DNA of 62,832 nt from positions 1 through 62,832 of the forward strand of contig DATCYZ010000061.1 in NCBI GenBank assembly GCA_036526195.1, read 5' to 3'. The stretch comes from DATCYZ01 sp036526195 (GTDB lineage: Bacteria; Pseudomonadota; Gammaproteobacteria; Burkholderiales; SG8-39). Shown here in pieces: positions 48,601 to 55,463 of this stretch (position 1 is its first letter; the number at the start of each line of letters is the position of its first letter). Under the pieces are notes generated by a model. It did not search any database. It was not told the origin of the DNA and was given only the letters and a program-made list of their open reading frames with translations. Position numbers and translations under genes: made by a program.

Positions 48601-49052
48601 CCGGCACCGCCGGCGGCACGGTGCGCTACGTCGACTCCTCGCTCGAGCGCATGCAGGTGAAGGCCACCGGCCTGGTCGGCGACCGGCACGTGCTGACCTG
48701 CAATGGCCGGGCGGTGCCGCTCGCGCCGACCGGCAATGTCGGCGAGTTCGTCGGCGGCGTGCGCTACAAGGCCTGGGCCCCGCCGAACGCCTTGCACCCC
48801 AGCATCGGCATCCACGCGCCGCTGGTGTTCGACCTGGTCGACACCTGGATGGAGCGCTCGATGGGCGGCTGCCAGTATCACGTGACCCACCCGGGCGGAC
48901 GCGCCCACGACACCAATCCGGTGAACGCCTACGAGGCCGAGGGACGGCGCCTCGCGCGATTCTTCCGCACCGGGCATACCCCGGGAAAGATCAAGGTGGC
49001 CCGGGAAGCGCGCAACCCGGCGTTTCCATTCACGCTCGACCTGCGGCGTTGA
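45678..49052 (+). CDS. transglutaminase-DUF2126 (amidoligase) fusion protein
   Basis: This 1124-residue protein has an N-terminal transglutaminase-like domain with a complete triad (Cys180 in ACGSCRDSGW, His229 in DLHAW, Asp245 in GLDPTSG). A long DUF2126 region follows from about residue 320, with MGGEPTFVSASNRDG, RHTGTGGGNHFVMGG and ATWHNHPSLSYLFSGLFVGP. DUF2126 is classed as a putative carboxylate-amine ligase of the glutamine-synthetase-like fold. One chain could thus cut or transfer peptides and ligate amines. The start is GTG at 45678, 7 bases after the previous stop. The domain order is typical of the family. Confidence 0.9.
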   Translation: MSIQVCINHLTHYHYDRPVILGPHVVRLRPTPHARTSVLAYSLKVAPEKHFINWQQDPQGNWLARLVYPEAVRELRIEVDLRVEMAVINPFDFFLEPYAEKIPFAYPPELTAELAPYRAKLPATPRFSKLLKKVSRAVTPTVDFLIGLNQLVAGEVRYLVRMEPGIQTPEETLELACGSCRDSGWLLVQLFRHLGLAARFVSGYLVQLTPDVKAIDGPVGTDVDFTDLHAWCEVYLPGAGWIGLDPTSGLMTGEGHIPLAATPEPGSASPVSGTTGECEVTFTHAMRVDRILETPRVTKPYTEDAWQNILALGERVDAALVADDVRLTMGGEPTFVSASNRDGREWNTDADSPPGKPEKRRLGAELLATLKAHYAPHGLPHYGQGKWYPGEPLPRWSLSCFWRKDGEPVWTDPALIADEAVDYGATEAQARLFLQTLAPKLGLVTDHIFPAYEDVWYYLWRERQLPVNVDPLDSRLSDPLERARLRKVFDEGLAKITGHVLPVARTERGKARWKTGSWFLRAERCYLVPGDSPLGLRLPLDSQPWAADTDYPWIHATDPTQDLPPLPKADAIAKAGALPLPKASPLPPHLSAEEAAGAQPAVRVEGAVERAPRPKESAGWVTRSALCIEPRHGVLYVFMPPLAALEDYLELIAAIEATASELGFPVVIEGYEPPYDARMTVLRVTPDPGVLEINIQPAKDWKGLVEQTTFLYDTARAAGLSTEKFMLDGRHTGTGGGNHFVMGGDTPKDSPFLRRPDLLASMVATWHNHPSLSYLFSGLFVGPTSQAPRLDEARNDSVYEMEIAFAELARLARGGRTPPPWRIDRALRNLLIDSSGNTHRSEFCIDKLYSPDGPTGRLGLLEMRGFEMPPHARMSLIQQLLLRAMISRFWRAPYRPARLKRWGTELHDRFMLPYFVWQDFCDVIEEMNAAGWAFEAEWFLPHLEFRFPRIGSFEVLGAEVELRAALEPWHVMGESGTAGGTVRYVDSSLERMQVKATGLVGDRHVLTCNGRAVPLAPTGNVGEFVGGVRYKAWAPPNALHPSIGIHAPLVFDLVDTWMERSMGGCQYHVTHPGGRAHDTNPVNAYEAEGRRLARFFRTGHTPGKIKVAREARNPAFPFTLDLRR

Positions 49053-49130
49053 GTTTCAGCCGTCGCCGTGGCGGCGGCGGGGCGGCAGGCTAAACTGCAC
49101 CCCGTTCTTCCAGACCCGGGACGCCCCGCC

Positions 49131-50123
49131 ATGCAACACGTTCGCTTCGGCCGCACCGGCCTGCAGGTTTCGCGCCTGTGCCTCGGCACCATGACCTTCG
49201 GACTGCAGTGCGACGAGGCCGCGTCCTTCGCCATCCTCGATGCGGCCGCCGAGGCCGGCATCACCTTCATCGACACCGCCGACGTCTATCCGCTGGGCGG
49301 GACGGTGGACAGCGTGGGTGGCACCGAAAACATCATCGGCAAGTGGCTCAAGGGCCGACGCGACAAGTTCATCCTCGCCACCAAGTGCAGCGGCCGCACC
49401 GGGCGCTCGGCCTGGCAGGCGGGCACCTCGCGCAAGCACGTGCTCGCCTCGATCGACGCGTCGTTGAAGCGCCTCGGCACCGACTACGTCGACCTTTACC
49501 AGGTGCACCACTTCGACCCGCAGACGCCGGTGGACGAGACGGTGGAGGCCTTCGACACCGTGGTGCGCTCGGGGCGCGCGCGCTACGTCGGCGTGTCGAA
49601 CTACCATGCCTACCGCGTTGCGCGCGCGCTCGGCCGCGCGGAAGCGCTCGGCCTCGCGCAGGTCTGCTCGGTGCAGCCGCGCTACAACTTGCTGTTTCGC
49701 CAGGTGGAGCGCGAACTGCTGCCGTTCTGCGCCGAGGAAAACCTCGCAGTGATTCCCTACAACCCGCTCGCCGGCGGCCTGCTCACCGGCAAGCACGACC
49801 CGAAGGCGCCGCCGCCCGCCGGCTCGCGCTTCACGCTCGGCAACGCCGGCAAGATGTACTCGGAGCGCTACTGGCAGGGGCGCGAATTCGATGCCGTGGC
49901 GCAGTTCACCACGCTGGCAAAGGAGGCCGGGATTGCTGCGCCGACCCTTGCCGTGGCCTGGGTGCTTGCCAACCCGGTGGTGACCGCGCCCATCATCGGC
50001 GCGAGCCGGGCAGCGCAGCTCGCGGCGAGCGTCGCCGCGGTCGAACTCAGGCTCGACCCCGCGCTGAAGGCGAAGCTCGACGCAATGTCGAACGAGTTCC
50101 GCATGGGAGACGCTGCGCGCTAG
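49131..50123 (+). CDS. aldo/keto reductase
   Basis: This 330-residue enzyme has the AKR barrel: VRFGRTGLQVSRLCLGTMTFG, FIDTADVYPLGGTVD with the catalytic Asp and Tyr, ILATKCSGRTG with the catalytic Lys, YQVHHFDPQTPVDETVEAF with the His, and VGVSNYHAYRVARALG. It resembles the YajO/Tas-like NADPH group that reduces aldehydes. The substrate is unknown. It sits between the two halves of the ATP-grasp/transglutaminase region without operon-like overlaps, so it may be unrelated to it. It has no obvious ribosome binding site. Its stop is followed after 8 bases by the 48-base palindrome. Confidence 0.9.
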   Translation: MQHVRFGRTGLQVSRLCLGTMTFGLQCDEAASFAILDAAAEAGITFIDTADVYPLGGTVDSVGGTENIIGKWLKGRRDKFILATKCSGRTGRSAWQAGTSRKHVLASIDASLKRLGTDYVDLYQVHHFDPQTPVDETVEAFDTVVRSGRARYVGVSNYHAYRVARALGRAEALGLAQVCSVQPRYNLLFRQVERELLPFCAEENLAVIPYNPLAGGLLTGKHDPKAPPPAGSRFTLGNAGKMYSERYWQGREFDAVAQFTTLAKEAGIAAPTLAVAWVLANPVVTAPIIGASRAAQLAASVAAVELRLDPALKAKLDAMSNEFRMGDAAR

Positions 50124-50131
50124 GGGCCGCA

Positions 50132-50179
50132 GGGATCTGCGTTCATGGTAACGTATACGTTACCATGAACGCAGATCCC
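50132..50179. repeat. 48-base perfect palindrome containing dispersed palindrome copy 4
   Basis: The 24 bases from 50132 to 50155 are exactly the reverse complement of 50156-50179. The centre (50146-50165, TGGTAACGTATACGTTACCA) is copy 4 of the dispersed AT-rich element, and the arms continue outward with GGGATCTGCGTTCA and its complement. It lies between two genes in the same direction, 8 bases after the aldo/keto reductase stop. The RNA would fold into a hairpin of about 22 pairs. Confidence 0.95.
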
Positions 50180-50220
50180 GCCAGGTGCCGCCTGCGCCCC
50201 GTGCTACCCTGCGCCGCGCC

Positions 50221-52701
50221 ATGCCGAAGGACTTCCTCGCCGATTATCCGCAGGACCCGGGCCGTTACGACGAGATGCTCGGCGCGGACGGGCAGCCGCG
50301 GCCGCACTGGCGGGCGCTGTTCGCGCAACTGCTCGAGCAGCCGCCCGAAGCGATGCGCGAACACGTGCGCGCGATCGAGCGCCAGGTGCTGGAGAACGGC
50401 GTCACCTACAACGTCTACGCGGATGCCCAGGGCGCGGACCGGCCCTGGGAACTCGATGCGCTGCCCAACATCCTGCCCGCCTCGGAGTGGGCCTTTCTCG
50501 AGCGCGCGGTGGCGCAGCGCGCGCGCCTGCTCAACCTGGCGCTGGTCGACCTCTACGGCGAGCAGCGCACGCTGAAGCAGGGCCTGCTGCCGGCGGCGCT
50601 GCTGCACGGCCATGCGGGCTTCCTGCGGCCCTGCCACGGCACCCGGCACGTCGCCGACACCATGCTGCACCTCTATGCGGTCGACCTCGCGCGCGCGCCC
50701 GACGGGCGCTGGTGGGTGCTCGCCGACCGCACCCAGGCGCCCTCGGGCGCGGGCTACGCGCTGGAGAACCGGCTGGTGATCTCGCGCGGCTTTCCTGACC
50801 TGTTCCTCGACCTGCGGGTGCAGCACCTGGCCAGTTTCTTCGCCACCTTGCGCGACACGCTCGCGCAGTGGGCGCCGCGCGACCCGGGCCGGGCGCCGCT
50901 CACCGTGCTGCTCACGCCCGGCCCGGTGAACGAAACCTACTTCGAGCATGCCTACCTGGCGCGCTACCTCGGCTTTCCGTTGGTCGAGGGCCATGACCTG
51001 ACGGTGCGCGAGGGCAAGGTGTGGATGAAGACGCTCTCGGGGCTGGTGCGGGTGCACGCCATCGTGCGCCGGCAGGACGACATCTGGTGCGACCCGCTGG
51101 AATTGCGCGGCGATTCCTCGATCGGCATCCCGGGCCTGGTCGATGCCGAGCGCCGTGGCAACGTGCTGATCGCCAACGCGCTGGGCTCGAACGTGCTCGA
51201 GACCGGCATGCTGTTCGGCTTCCTGCCGCGGCTGTCCGAAGCGCTGCTCGGCGGGCCGCTCGCCATGCCCTCGATCGCCACCTGGTGGTGCGGCGAGCCG
51301 GCGGCGCTCGAGGACGTGCTCGGGCGCCTGCACCAGGTGGTGGTCAAGCCGGCCTTCCCGCACCTGCGCGGGGAGCCGGTGTTCGGCGCGGACCTGGACG
51401 CGCGCGGCCTGCAGGGCCTCGCGGCGACGCTGCGCGACCGCCCCGGCGATTTCGTCGCGCAGGAGATCATGAACCTGTCGCAATCGCCGGTCTGGGACCG
51501 CGAGCGCCCGCGCAAGGTGCTCGGGCGGGCCACCAGCCTGCGCGTGTTCGCCTGCGCCTCGCCGAACGGCTACGTGGTGATGCCCGGCGGGCTGACGCGC
51601 GTCGCCGGTCTGGAGGACGCGCGCGTGGTCTCGATGCAGCGCGGCGGCGGCAGCAAGGACACCTGGGTGATGGCCGAGGGCGCGGTGAACGCTTTCAGCC
51701 TGCTGCGCACCACCACCTCGGCCGAGGACCTGGTGCGCGCCGGCCCGAGCCTGTCGAGCCGGGTGGTGGAGAACCTCTACTGGTTCGGGCGCCACGAGGA
51801 ACGCTGCGACCACGCGGCGCGCTTGCTGCGCGTGACCATCGGCCGGCTGCTGGACGACGCGCCGCGCGACGGCACCCACGGCCGTGCGGCGATGCTGACC
51901 CTGCTGCGCAAGGGCGGGGTGCTGCCGACGAGCGAGGAGGCGCTGGACGACCTCGCGCTGGTGCGCGCGCTGCGCAGCAGCGTGACCGATGCCACCCATG
52001 CCGGCCTCGCCTCGCACCTGCGGCACCTGTTCCGGCTCGCGATGCATTTGCGCGAGCGCTTTTCGCTGGACAACTGGCGCGTGCTGACGCAGGTCACAAG
52101 CAGCCTCGGCCGGCCGAAGTCGCGCGCCATGGCCCTCACCGACGTGCTGGAAGAACTCGACCAGGTGGTCACGGTCACCACCACGCTCTCGGGCTTCGCG
52201 CTCGACGGCATGGTGCGCGACGCCGGCTGGCGCTTCCTGTCGATCGGCCGGCGCATCGAGCGCGCGCAATGGCTGTGCGACACGCTGCGCGAGGCGATCG
52301 CCGGCCCCGAGGACAGCGAACTGAACTGGTTGCTGGACCTGTCCGACTCGATCGTCACCTATCGCACGCGCTATCGCGCCCGGCCCGAGTGGATGCCGGT
52401 GCTGGACCTGCTGATCCGCGACGTCGCCAACCCGCGCTCGCTCGCCTTCCAGATGAAGGGATTGGTGGATTCCGCCACGCGCCTTGGCGAGGTGTTCGGC
52501 GAACTCGACCATTCCGGGCTCGCCGAGGCGAATGCCTCGATCGACACCATCGACCCTGTGCGGGACCTCGTCCAGGGCAGCGAACGGCTCGACGCGCTGC
52601 TCGCGCAATGGTCGGGCGCGACGGCGCTGTTCTCCGAACAACTGAGCCTGCGCTTCTTCAGCCATGTCGGCGAAGCGGGGCGCCAGACCGCGGCGATGTA
52701 A
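50221..52701 (+). CDS. fused circularly permuted ATP-grasp and alpha-E protein
   Basis: This 826-residue protein joins both activities found as separate genes at 42503 and 43907. The N-terminal part (about 1-500) has the ATP-grasp blocks YNVYADAQGADRPWELDALP, TLLTPGPVNETYFEHAYLA-like text, VVVKPAFPHLRGEPVFGA and GGGSKDTWVMAEG. The alpha-E part (about 515-826) begins SLSSRVVENLYWFGRHEERC. It is predicted to act in ATP-dependent peptide ligation with the adjacent transglutaminase. A TACCCT box lies 10 bases before the ATG. The fusion shows the two domains work in one complex. The substrate is unknown. Confidence 0.92.
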   Translation: MPKDFLADYPQDPGRYDEMLGADGQPRPHWRALFAQLLEQPPEAMREHVRAIERQVLENGVTYNVYADAQGADRPWELDALPNILPASEWAFLERAVAQRARLLNLALVDLYGEQRTLKQGLLPAALLHGHAGFLRPCHGTRHVADTMLHLYAVDLARAPDGRWWVLADRTQAPSGAGYALENRLVISRGFPDLFLDLRVQHLASFFATLRDTLAQWAPRDPGRAPLTVLLTPGPVNETYFEHAYLARYLGFPLVEGHDLTVREGKVWMKTLSGLVRVHAIVRRQDDIWCDPLELRGDSSIGIPGLVDAERRGNVLIANALGSNVLETGMLFGFLPRLSEALLGGPLAMPSIATWWCGEPAALEDVLGRLHQVVVKPAFPHLRGEPVFGADLDARGLQGLAATLRDRPGDFVAQEIMNLSQSPVWDRERPRKVLGRATSLRVFACASPNGYVVMPGGLTRVAGLEDARVVSMQRGGGSKDTWVMAEGAVNAFSLLRTTTSAEDLVRAGPSLSSRVVENLYWFGRHEERCDHAARLLRVTIGRLLDDAPRDGTHGRAAMLTLLRKGGVLPTSEEALDDLALVRALRSSVTDATHAGLASHLRHLFRLAMHLRERFSLDNWRVLTQVTSSLGRPKSRAMALTDVLEELDQVVTVTTTLSGFALDGMVRDAGWRFLSIGRRIERAQWLCDTLREAIAGPEDSELNWLLDLSDSIVTYRTRYRARPEWMPVLDLLIRDVANPRSLAFQMKGLVDSATRLGEVFGELDHSGLAEANASIDTIDPVRDLVQGSERLDALLAQWSGATALFSEQLSLRFFSHVGEAGRQTAAM

Positions 52702-52709
52702 GCGGCGTC

Positions 52710-53657
52710 ATGCGCTACACCGTCCTGCACGAGACCCTGTACACCTACCCGGATTCGGTGGTGGTCTCGCACCAGTTGCTGCATGTCTCGCCGCGGCCGC
52801 TTGCCTGGCAGACCATGCACAGGCACCAGACCACGATCGAGCCGGAGCCCGGCGAGCGCAGCGAGCGCCTGGACTATTTCGGCAACACCCTGACGCAGTT
52901 CGCCCTGGTCTCGCGGCACGAGTTCCTCAACGTGCGCGCCGTGTCGGAGGTGAGCGTGGCCTCACGCGGCGGCGAGGCGCAGGCGGTCGGCTCGCAGCCC
53001 TGGGAAGCGGTGCGCGACTTGCTGCGCATGCCGGCGACCGGGGTCGAGCCTGTCACGCTGATCGACGCCACCGACTATCTCTACCAGTCGCCGCATGCCG
53101 CGCCCTCGCGCGCGCTGGCCGAGTACGCGATGCCCAGCTTCCCGCCCGGACGCCCGGTGCACGAGGCCGCGCGCGACCTGACGCGGCGCATCAAGGCGGA
53201 GTTCGAGTTCGATCCCGCCGCCACCACGGTGTCGACGCCGCTCGAGGCGGTGCTCAAGGGCCGGCGCGGCGTCTGCCAGGACTTCGCCCACCTGATGATC
53301 GGCGCGCTGCGCTCGATCGGGCTGGCCGCGCGCTATGTCTCAGGCTACATCCTGACGCATCCGCCCCCCGGCAAGCCGCGCATGATCGGCGCCGACGCCT
53401 CGCATGCCTGGGCCTCGGTGTTCTGCCCGCAGCGCGGCTGGGTGGACTTCGACCCGACCAACGACTGCGTGGTCGACGAGGCGCACATCACCGTGGCCTG
53501 GGGGCGCGACTTCTCCGACGTCACGCCGATGCGCGGCGTGATTCTCGGCGGCGGCGAGCAGACGCTGGAGGTGAAGGTGACGGTGGCGCCGGCGAACGAG
53601 CCGCCGCCCATCGAGCCGCCGCCGAAGGCGAAGGGGAAGGGCACGCCCGCGACCTGA
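52710..53657 (+). CDS. transglutaminase-like cysteine peptidase, intact triad
   Basis: This 315-residue protein has an N-terminal beta domain (MRYTVLHETLYTYPDSVVVS) and a transglutaminase core with the full triad: Cys189 (RGVCQDFAHL), His232 (ASHAWASV) and Asp248 (WVDFDPT). The proline- and lysine-rich tail (residues about 295-315) is disordered. It is 8 bases after the fused ATP-grasp/alpha-E gene and should be translated with it. In contrast to the related protein at 44867 it keeps the catalytic Cys, so peptide bond cleavage or transfer is plausible. Palindrome copy 5 follows 17 bases after the stop. Confidence 0.9.
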   Translation: MRYTVLHETLYTYPDSVVVSHQLLHVSPRPLAWQTMHRHQTTIEPEPGERSERLDYFGNTLTQFALVSRHEFLNVRAVSEVSVASRGGEAQAVGSQPWEAVRDLLRMPATGVEPVTLIDATDYLYQSPHAAPSRALAEYAMPSFPPGRPVHEAARDLTRRIKAEFEFDPAATTVSTPLEAVLKGRRGVCQDFAHLMIGALRSIGLAARYVSGYILTHPPPGKPRMIGADASHAWASVFCPQRGWVDFDPTNDCVVDEAHITVAWGRDFSDVTPMRGVILGGGEQTLEVKVTVAPANEPPPIEPPPKAKGKGTPAT

Positions 53658-53674
53658 CGCCGGAACAGGCGTTA

Positions 53675-53694
53675 TGGTAACATATATGTTACTA
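53675..53694. repeat. dispersed AT-rich palindrome, copy 5
   Basis: The sequence is TGGTAACATATATGTTACTA, with a perfect 16-base core GTAACATATATGTTAC. It lies between convergent genes. Its last three bases (CTA at 53692-53694) are the complement of the TAG stop of the minus-strand gene. Confidence 0.88.
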
Positions 53695-54039
53695 TAGGGC
53701 CTGATTCGGCGCCGCATCGATCCAGCGCAGCCCGGCGAAGCCCGGTTCCGCGTCCCAGTCGATCGCCGACTGCCTGCCCGCGAGCACCGCGCGCCAGTCG
53801 CGCGCCCAGGGGTGGGCGTCGGGCGGCGCGGCGGCGCGCAGGGCGCGACGCGTCGCGGCGTCCCCCGGCGCCGCCAGCCAGCGCGCCATCGCGCGCGCCG
53901 CGGCCACGTCCTCGGTGAAGGTGAAGCCGAAGCCGGTGGCGCCGCCTTCGATCCGCACGCGCACCACCAGCGCCTCGGCGCCGGAGGCGAGGCGCAGCGC
54001 GTGCGTGTGGCTGTGAAGGATGCGCGGGGCGCAGGCCAT
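53692..54039 (-). CDS. uncharacterised protein resembling an enolase-superfamily N-terminal fragment
   Basis: This 115-residue protein contains ALVVRVRIEGGATGFGFTF followed by a helix EDVAAARAMARWLAAPGDAA. This strand-strand-helix pattern looks like the capping domain of mandelate racemase/muconate lactonising enzymes, but the catalytic barrel is missing. The ending (SAIDWDAEPGFAGLRWIDAAP) does not continue that fold. It may be a degraded racemase, or an unrelated small protein. The TAG stop lies inside palindrome copy 5. A CATAAT box is found 6 bases before the ATG. The start codon is 41 bases from the divergent SAF-domain gene. Confidence 0.55.
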   Translation of the reverse strand: MACAPRILHSHTHALRLASGAEALVVRVRIEGGATGFGFTFTEDVAAARAMARWLAAPGDAATRRALRAAAPPDAHPWARDWRAVLAGRQSAIDWDAEPGFAGLRWIDAAPNQAL

Positions 54040-54045
54040 GCGCGG

Positions 54046-54073
54046 ATTATGCCGTGCGCGCCGCTGCTAAGAT
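54046..54073. promoter_or_regulatory. back-to-back -10-like boxes of two divergent leaderless genes
   Basis: On the minus strand CATAAT (54046-54051) lies 6 bases before the ATG at 54039. On the plus strand TAAGAT (54068-54073) lies 7 bases before the ATG at 54081. Neither start has a Shine-Dalgarno. No -35 fits clearly. Confidence 0.4.
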
Positions 54074-54080
54074 CCGTCGC

Positions 54081-55463
54081 ATGAATCCCGCTGCGTTGCT
54101 CGCCGGCCTCGAAGGCCGGGTCCTGCGCGCCGGCCTCGTCGGCGCCGGCGAGTTCGGCGCCTCGTTCCTCTACCGCGCGCGGGTGCTGAAGTCGCTCGCG
54201 GTGCCGGCGGTGGCCGAGCGCGATGCCGCGCGCGCGCGCGCCGCCTGCCTCGCGGCCGGGTTGCGGGCCGACGATTTCGTGCTTTGCGACACGCGCGCCG
54301 CGGCGCTGGCGGAGATCGGGGCCGGGCGCACGGCGATCGTGCCCGACGTCGCGCTGCTCGCCGAGTTGCCGCTCGACGTGCTGGTCGAGGCCACCGGCGA
54401 CCCGGAGACCGGCGCGCGCAGCGCCTCGCTCGCCATTGCCGCCGGCATGGACGTGGCGATGGTCTCGAAGGAAGCGCACTCGGTGATCGGCCCGGTGCTG
54501 CAGCGGCGCGCGCGCGCCGCGGGCCGGGTCTGCACGCCGGTGGACGGCGACCAGCCGAGCCTGCTGGCGGGCCTCGTCACCTGGGCGCGGGCGCTCGGCC
54601 TGGAGGTGGTGTGCGGCGGCAAGGCGAGCGAGTACGACTTCGTCTTCGACCCGGCGCGCAGCACGCTCGCGGCGCTCGGCACCGAGGTCGTGGTGCCTGA
54701 ACTTGCGGCGCTGTGGTCCGGTCCTGCCGCCGGGACGGTGGCGCGCGTGAAGGCGCGCGCCGCGCTGCTCGCGCAGTTCCCGCACCGCACCGTGCCCGAC
54801 CTGTGCGAACTTGGCATCGTGGCGAATGCCACCGGCCTGAAGCCGGATGCGCCGCGCCTGCATGCGCCGATCGCCCGCACGCTGGAACTGCCGGAGTTGA
54901 TGCGCCCCGAAGTCGGCCTGCTCTCGCGTGGCGGCGCGCTGGAGCTCTTCAACTGCTACCGCCGGCCGGACGAGCTGAGTTTTGCCGGCGGCGTGTTCGT
55001 GGTCGTCGCCTGCGACGATGCCGCGAGCTGGCAGGTGATCGGCGCGAAGGGCGTGCCGGTGAGCGCCGACGGCAGACATGCGCTCCTGCACAACCCGGTG
55101 CACCTGCTCGGGGTGGAGGCGCCTTACACGATTCTCGGCGCTGCGCTGCTGCGCCGCGCCTCGACCGAGGAGCGGCCGGTGTGCGACCTGGTGGCCCGCG
55201 CGGCGCAGGACCTGCCGGCGGGCACCGCGTTCGCGCTCGGCGCGCGACACACGCTCCCGGGGCTGGAAGCGGAACTCGCCGACGCCGCGCCGCTGGGCGA
55301 GGCGGGGGCGCTGCCGTTCTACATGGCGGCCGGGCGGCGGCTGGCGCGCGCGGTGCCGAAGGGCAAACTGCTCTGCGTGGCGGACTTCGACAAGCCCGCG
55401 GATTCGGTGCTCTGGACCCTGCGCGCCGAGCAGGACGCGGCGTTTTTCGGCGCCGGCGCATGA
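54081..55463 (+). CDS. NAD(P)-binding Rossmann protein with C-terminal SAF domain
   Basis: This 460-residue protein has an N-terminal Rossmann fold (LRAGLVGAGEFGASFLYRA, then VEATGDPETGARSASLAIA and MVSKEAHSVIGP). It resembles homoserine dehydrogenase-like proteins in its first 200 residues. A middle region has VVCGGKASEYDFVFDP. The C-terminal part (about 370-460) is SAF-like: PYTILGAALLRRAS..., LPFYMAAGRRLARAVPKG and LLCVADFD. Similar two-domain proteins are found in sugar-acid catabolism, but the substrate is unknown. The amidohydrolase downstream overlaps it by 4 bases. I would expect NAD(P)-dependent oxidation of a small hydroxy acid. Confidence 0.8.
   Translation: MNPAALLAGLEGRVLRAGLVGAGEFGASFLYRARVLKSLAVPAVAERDAARARAACLAAGLRADDFVLCDTRAAALAEIGAGRTAIVPDVALLAELPLDVLVEATGDPETGARSASLAIAAGMDVAMVSKEAHSVIGPVLQRRARAAGRVCTPVDGDQPSLLAGLVTWARALGLEVVCGGKASEYDFVFDPARSTLAALGTEVVVPELAALWSGPAAGTVARVKARAALLAQFPHRTVPDLCELGIVANATGLKPDAPRLHAPIARTLELPELMRPEVGLLSRGGALELFNCYRRPDELSFAGGVFVVVACDDAASWQVIGAKGVPVSADGRHALLHNPVHLLGVEAPYTILGAALLRRASTEERPVCDLVARAAQDLPAGTAFALGARHTLPGLEAELADAAPLGEAGALPFYMAAGRRLARAVPKGKLLCVADFDKPADSVLWTLRAEQDAAFFGAGA

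Noticed and set aside
45633..48977. 1114-codon open frame on the minus strand opposite the DUF2126 gene
   Set aside because: It is rich in Arg, His, Gln and Gly with no motifs, as expected from the antisense of GC-rich codons. The plus-strand protein has clear conserved domains.
50143..52665. 840-codon minus-strand frame ending in the 48-base palindrome
   Set aside because: Antisense shadow of the fused ATP-grasp/alpha-E gene. It only appears to end neatly because the palindrome has stop codons both ways.
1078..53694. the dispersed palindromes as ordinary Rho-independent terminators
   Set aside because: Four of the five have short, AT-rich stems and no U-run, and two lie between genes in the same direction. 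Only the 48-base form would make a strong hairpin.
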